Below, one piece after another: positions 34,337 to 35,471 of a DNA stretch of 35,471 nt; position 1 is the first letter of the stretch; every line of letters starts with the position of its first letter. The stretch lies in contig JADGRF010000046.1 in the NCBI GenBank assembly GCA_017881055.1, positions 1 to 35,471 on the forward strand, in the 5' to 3' direction. Origin of the DNA: Sandaracinaceae bacterium (GTDB lineage Bacteria; Myxococcota_A; Polyangia; Polyangiales; JAFGIB01). A model generated the notes under the pieces. That model did not search any database. It was not told the origin of the DNA and saw only the letters and a program-made list of their open reading frames with translations. The position numbers and the translations under genes are program-made.

Positions 34337-35308
34337 ATGAAAGCCATGATCATGCGGGAGCTGGGCGCGCCGTCCTTGTTGCAGCTGACCGAGCTGACAG
34401 ACCCCGTGCCGGGGCCGACCGAGCTGGCGATCGACGTCGAAGCCATCGGCTGCAACTTTGCCGACACCCTGATCTGCCAGGGCAAGTACCAAGTGAAACC
34501 CGAGCTGCCGTTTTCGCCCGGCAGTGAGGTCGCCGGTACGGTGCGCGCGCTCGGGCCGGGTGTGACCACCTTCAGCGTGGGGCAGCGCGTCGCGGCGCAG
34601 CTCTCCTACGGCGGCTACGCATCGATCGCGGTGGCGGATGTGCGTCGCGTGCAGCACGTGCCGCATGGCGTACCGTTCGCCGACGCGTGTGCGCTCGGCG
34701 TGGCATACCAGACGGCGTATCTGGGCTTGGTCGATCGTGCGCGGCTCCTGCACGGCGAGACGCTGCTCGTGCAGGCCGCTGCCGGTGGCGTCGGGCTTGC
34801 CACGCTGCAGCTGGGCCGCGTGCTCGGTGCTCGTGTGATCGCGGGCGCATCGGGCGACAAGCTCGACCTGTGCAGGCAGCACGGAGCCGACGAGGCCGTC
34901 GACACGCGCCTTCCGGATTGGCCCGAGCACGTGCTGCAGCTGACGGCAGGTCGTGGCGCCGACGTGATCTGCGAGTCGGTCGGTGGCGCCGTGTTCGAAG
35001 GCTCGATGAAGTGCATCGCGTGGGGTGGGCGCCTTCTGGTCGTGGGCTTTTCGTCCGGCGAGATTCCGTCGGCCAAGCTGAACCGCGTCATGCTCAAGCA
35101 CATCTCGCTGATCGGCATCCACATCCACGGCTATCACGAGCATGCGCCGAGCGCCCTGCACGAGGCCACGGCCGCGCTCTACGAGCTCTACCAAGCTGGC
35201 TCGTTACGCCCGCCCATCACGGCGCGGTTCCCGCTCGCGCGTGCCGCGGAGGCGCTCGCCCAGCTCGCCGATCGTCGCAGCGTGGGTAAGCTGGTCCTCA
35301 CGCCCTGA
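34337..35308 (+). CDS. NADPH:quinone oxidoreductase family protein (MDR superfamily)
   Basis: The 323-residue protein is a full-length medium-chain dehydrogenase/reductase of the quinone reductase type. It has MKAMIMRELGAPSLLQLTEL, the GCNFADTLICQGKYQ block, PGSEVAGTVRALGPGV, the NADPH-binding LLVQAAAGGVGLATLQL, and the C-terminal FPLARAAEALAQLADRRSVG. No zinc-ligand set is seen, as is usual in this group. It probably reduces quinones or enals with NADPH in the cytoplasm. The ATG is three bases after the NADH dehydrogenase-like frame, so it is translationally coupled to that broken gene. The decayed gene at 4024-4390 belongs to the same family. Confidence 0.9.
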   Translation: MKAMIMRELGAPSLLQLTELTDPVPGPTELAIDVEAIGCNFADTLICQGKYQVKPELPFSPGSEVAGTVRALGPGVTTFSVGQRVAAQLSYGGYASIAVADVRRVQHVPHGVPFADACALGVAYQTAYLGLVDRARLLHGETLLVQAAAGGVGLATLQLGRVLGARVIAGASGDKLDLCRQHGADEAVDTRLPDWPEHVLQLTAGRGADVICESVGGAVFEGSMKCIAWGGRLLVVGFSSGEIPSAKLNRVMLKHISLIGIHIHGYHEHAPSALHEATAALYELYQAGSLRPPITARFPLARAAEALAQLADRRSVGKLVLTP

Positions 35309-35394
35309 CCCCAGAAGCGTTCTTCACGGGGAGCCGAAAAAAAATCCAGACTGGTTTGCACCGCACGTGGCCACTAACGCTACGAGGTGCACAC

Positions 35395-35471
35395 GTGACG
35401 ACAACGCGCAGGCCGTATGGGTGGTTTTTCGGGCTCGCTACGCTGATTGGTGCCTGCCAGGCGCCCGCGAC
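35395..35471 (+). CDS. Lipoprotein, first 25 codons only (cut by window edge)
   Basis: A GTG at 35395 is preceded by GAGGTG at 35384-35389 and opens a short Arg-containing start, a hydrophobic stretch (GWFFGLATLIGAC) and a probable lipid-modified Cys in IGAC. This is a standard bacterial lipoprotein signal. The rest of the protein lies outside the window, so no function can be given. The upstream 86 bases contain a run of eight As at 35337-35344 and no clear terminator for the quinone oxidoreductase. Confidence 0.55.
   Translation, partial: MTTTRRPYGWFFGLATLIGACQAPA

Overview
The window is high-GC, densely coding DNA from a Gram-negative bacterium. Outer-membrane lipoprotein signals and two RND efflux systems, one with its own TolC-like channel, show the double membrane. 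A membrane-linked Ser/Thr kinase, several FHA domains, two diguanylate cyclases and a membrane-anchored GspE-like ATPase suggest Myxococcota or a related deltaproteobacterial lineage. That placement is inference from gene content; there is no rRNA or other marker gene here.

Layout. Positions 1-3071 hold the end of a CsbD-like stress protein gene, a large repeat-bearing lipoprotein with a glycoside-hydrolase-like domain, and a decayed copy of that gene's 3' end. From 3142 to 5844 come a methyltransferase, a broken quinone reductase gene and an acyl-CoA dehydrogenase. Positions 5928-11888 form a signalling block: an FHA-GGDEF cyclase, a Ser/Thr kinase split by a frameshift, an ABC-F ATPase, and a receiver-GGDEF protein whose phospho-acceptor Asp is Gly. 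A strong terminator at 12090 closes this block. Next are a PAP2-family membrane enzyme, a DUF2845 protein, and a three-gene operon (membrane-anchored GspE-like ATPase, bitopic protein, FHA protein). Positions 16481-19280 carry an aldo/keto reductase tail remnant, an N-formylglutamate amidohydrolase-family protein, a transglutaminase-like protein and a RIO-type kinase.

From 19303 to 33460 every gene is on the minus strand. In transcription order these are two multi-pass membrane proteins, an OMF-MFP-RND efflux operon (ATGA overlaps) running into an MFS transporter and an FSH1-type serine hydrolase, then a second MFP-RND pair of the HAE1 type. The window ends with an internally deleted type II NADH dehydrogenase gene on the plus strand, an intact quinone oxidoreductase 3 bp downstream, and the first codons of a lipoprotein.

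Two themes stand out. One is signalling: c-di-GMP synthesis, Ser/Thr phosphorylation and FHA phosphopeptide recognition within about 10 kb. The other is gene decay: four clear gene remnants, three of them from oxidoreductases, plus a frameshifted kinase. The best candidate for an under-described system is the ATPase/bitopic/FHA operon at 13869-16442. It has no pilin, platform or secretin gene beside it in this window.
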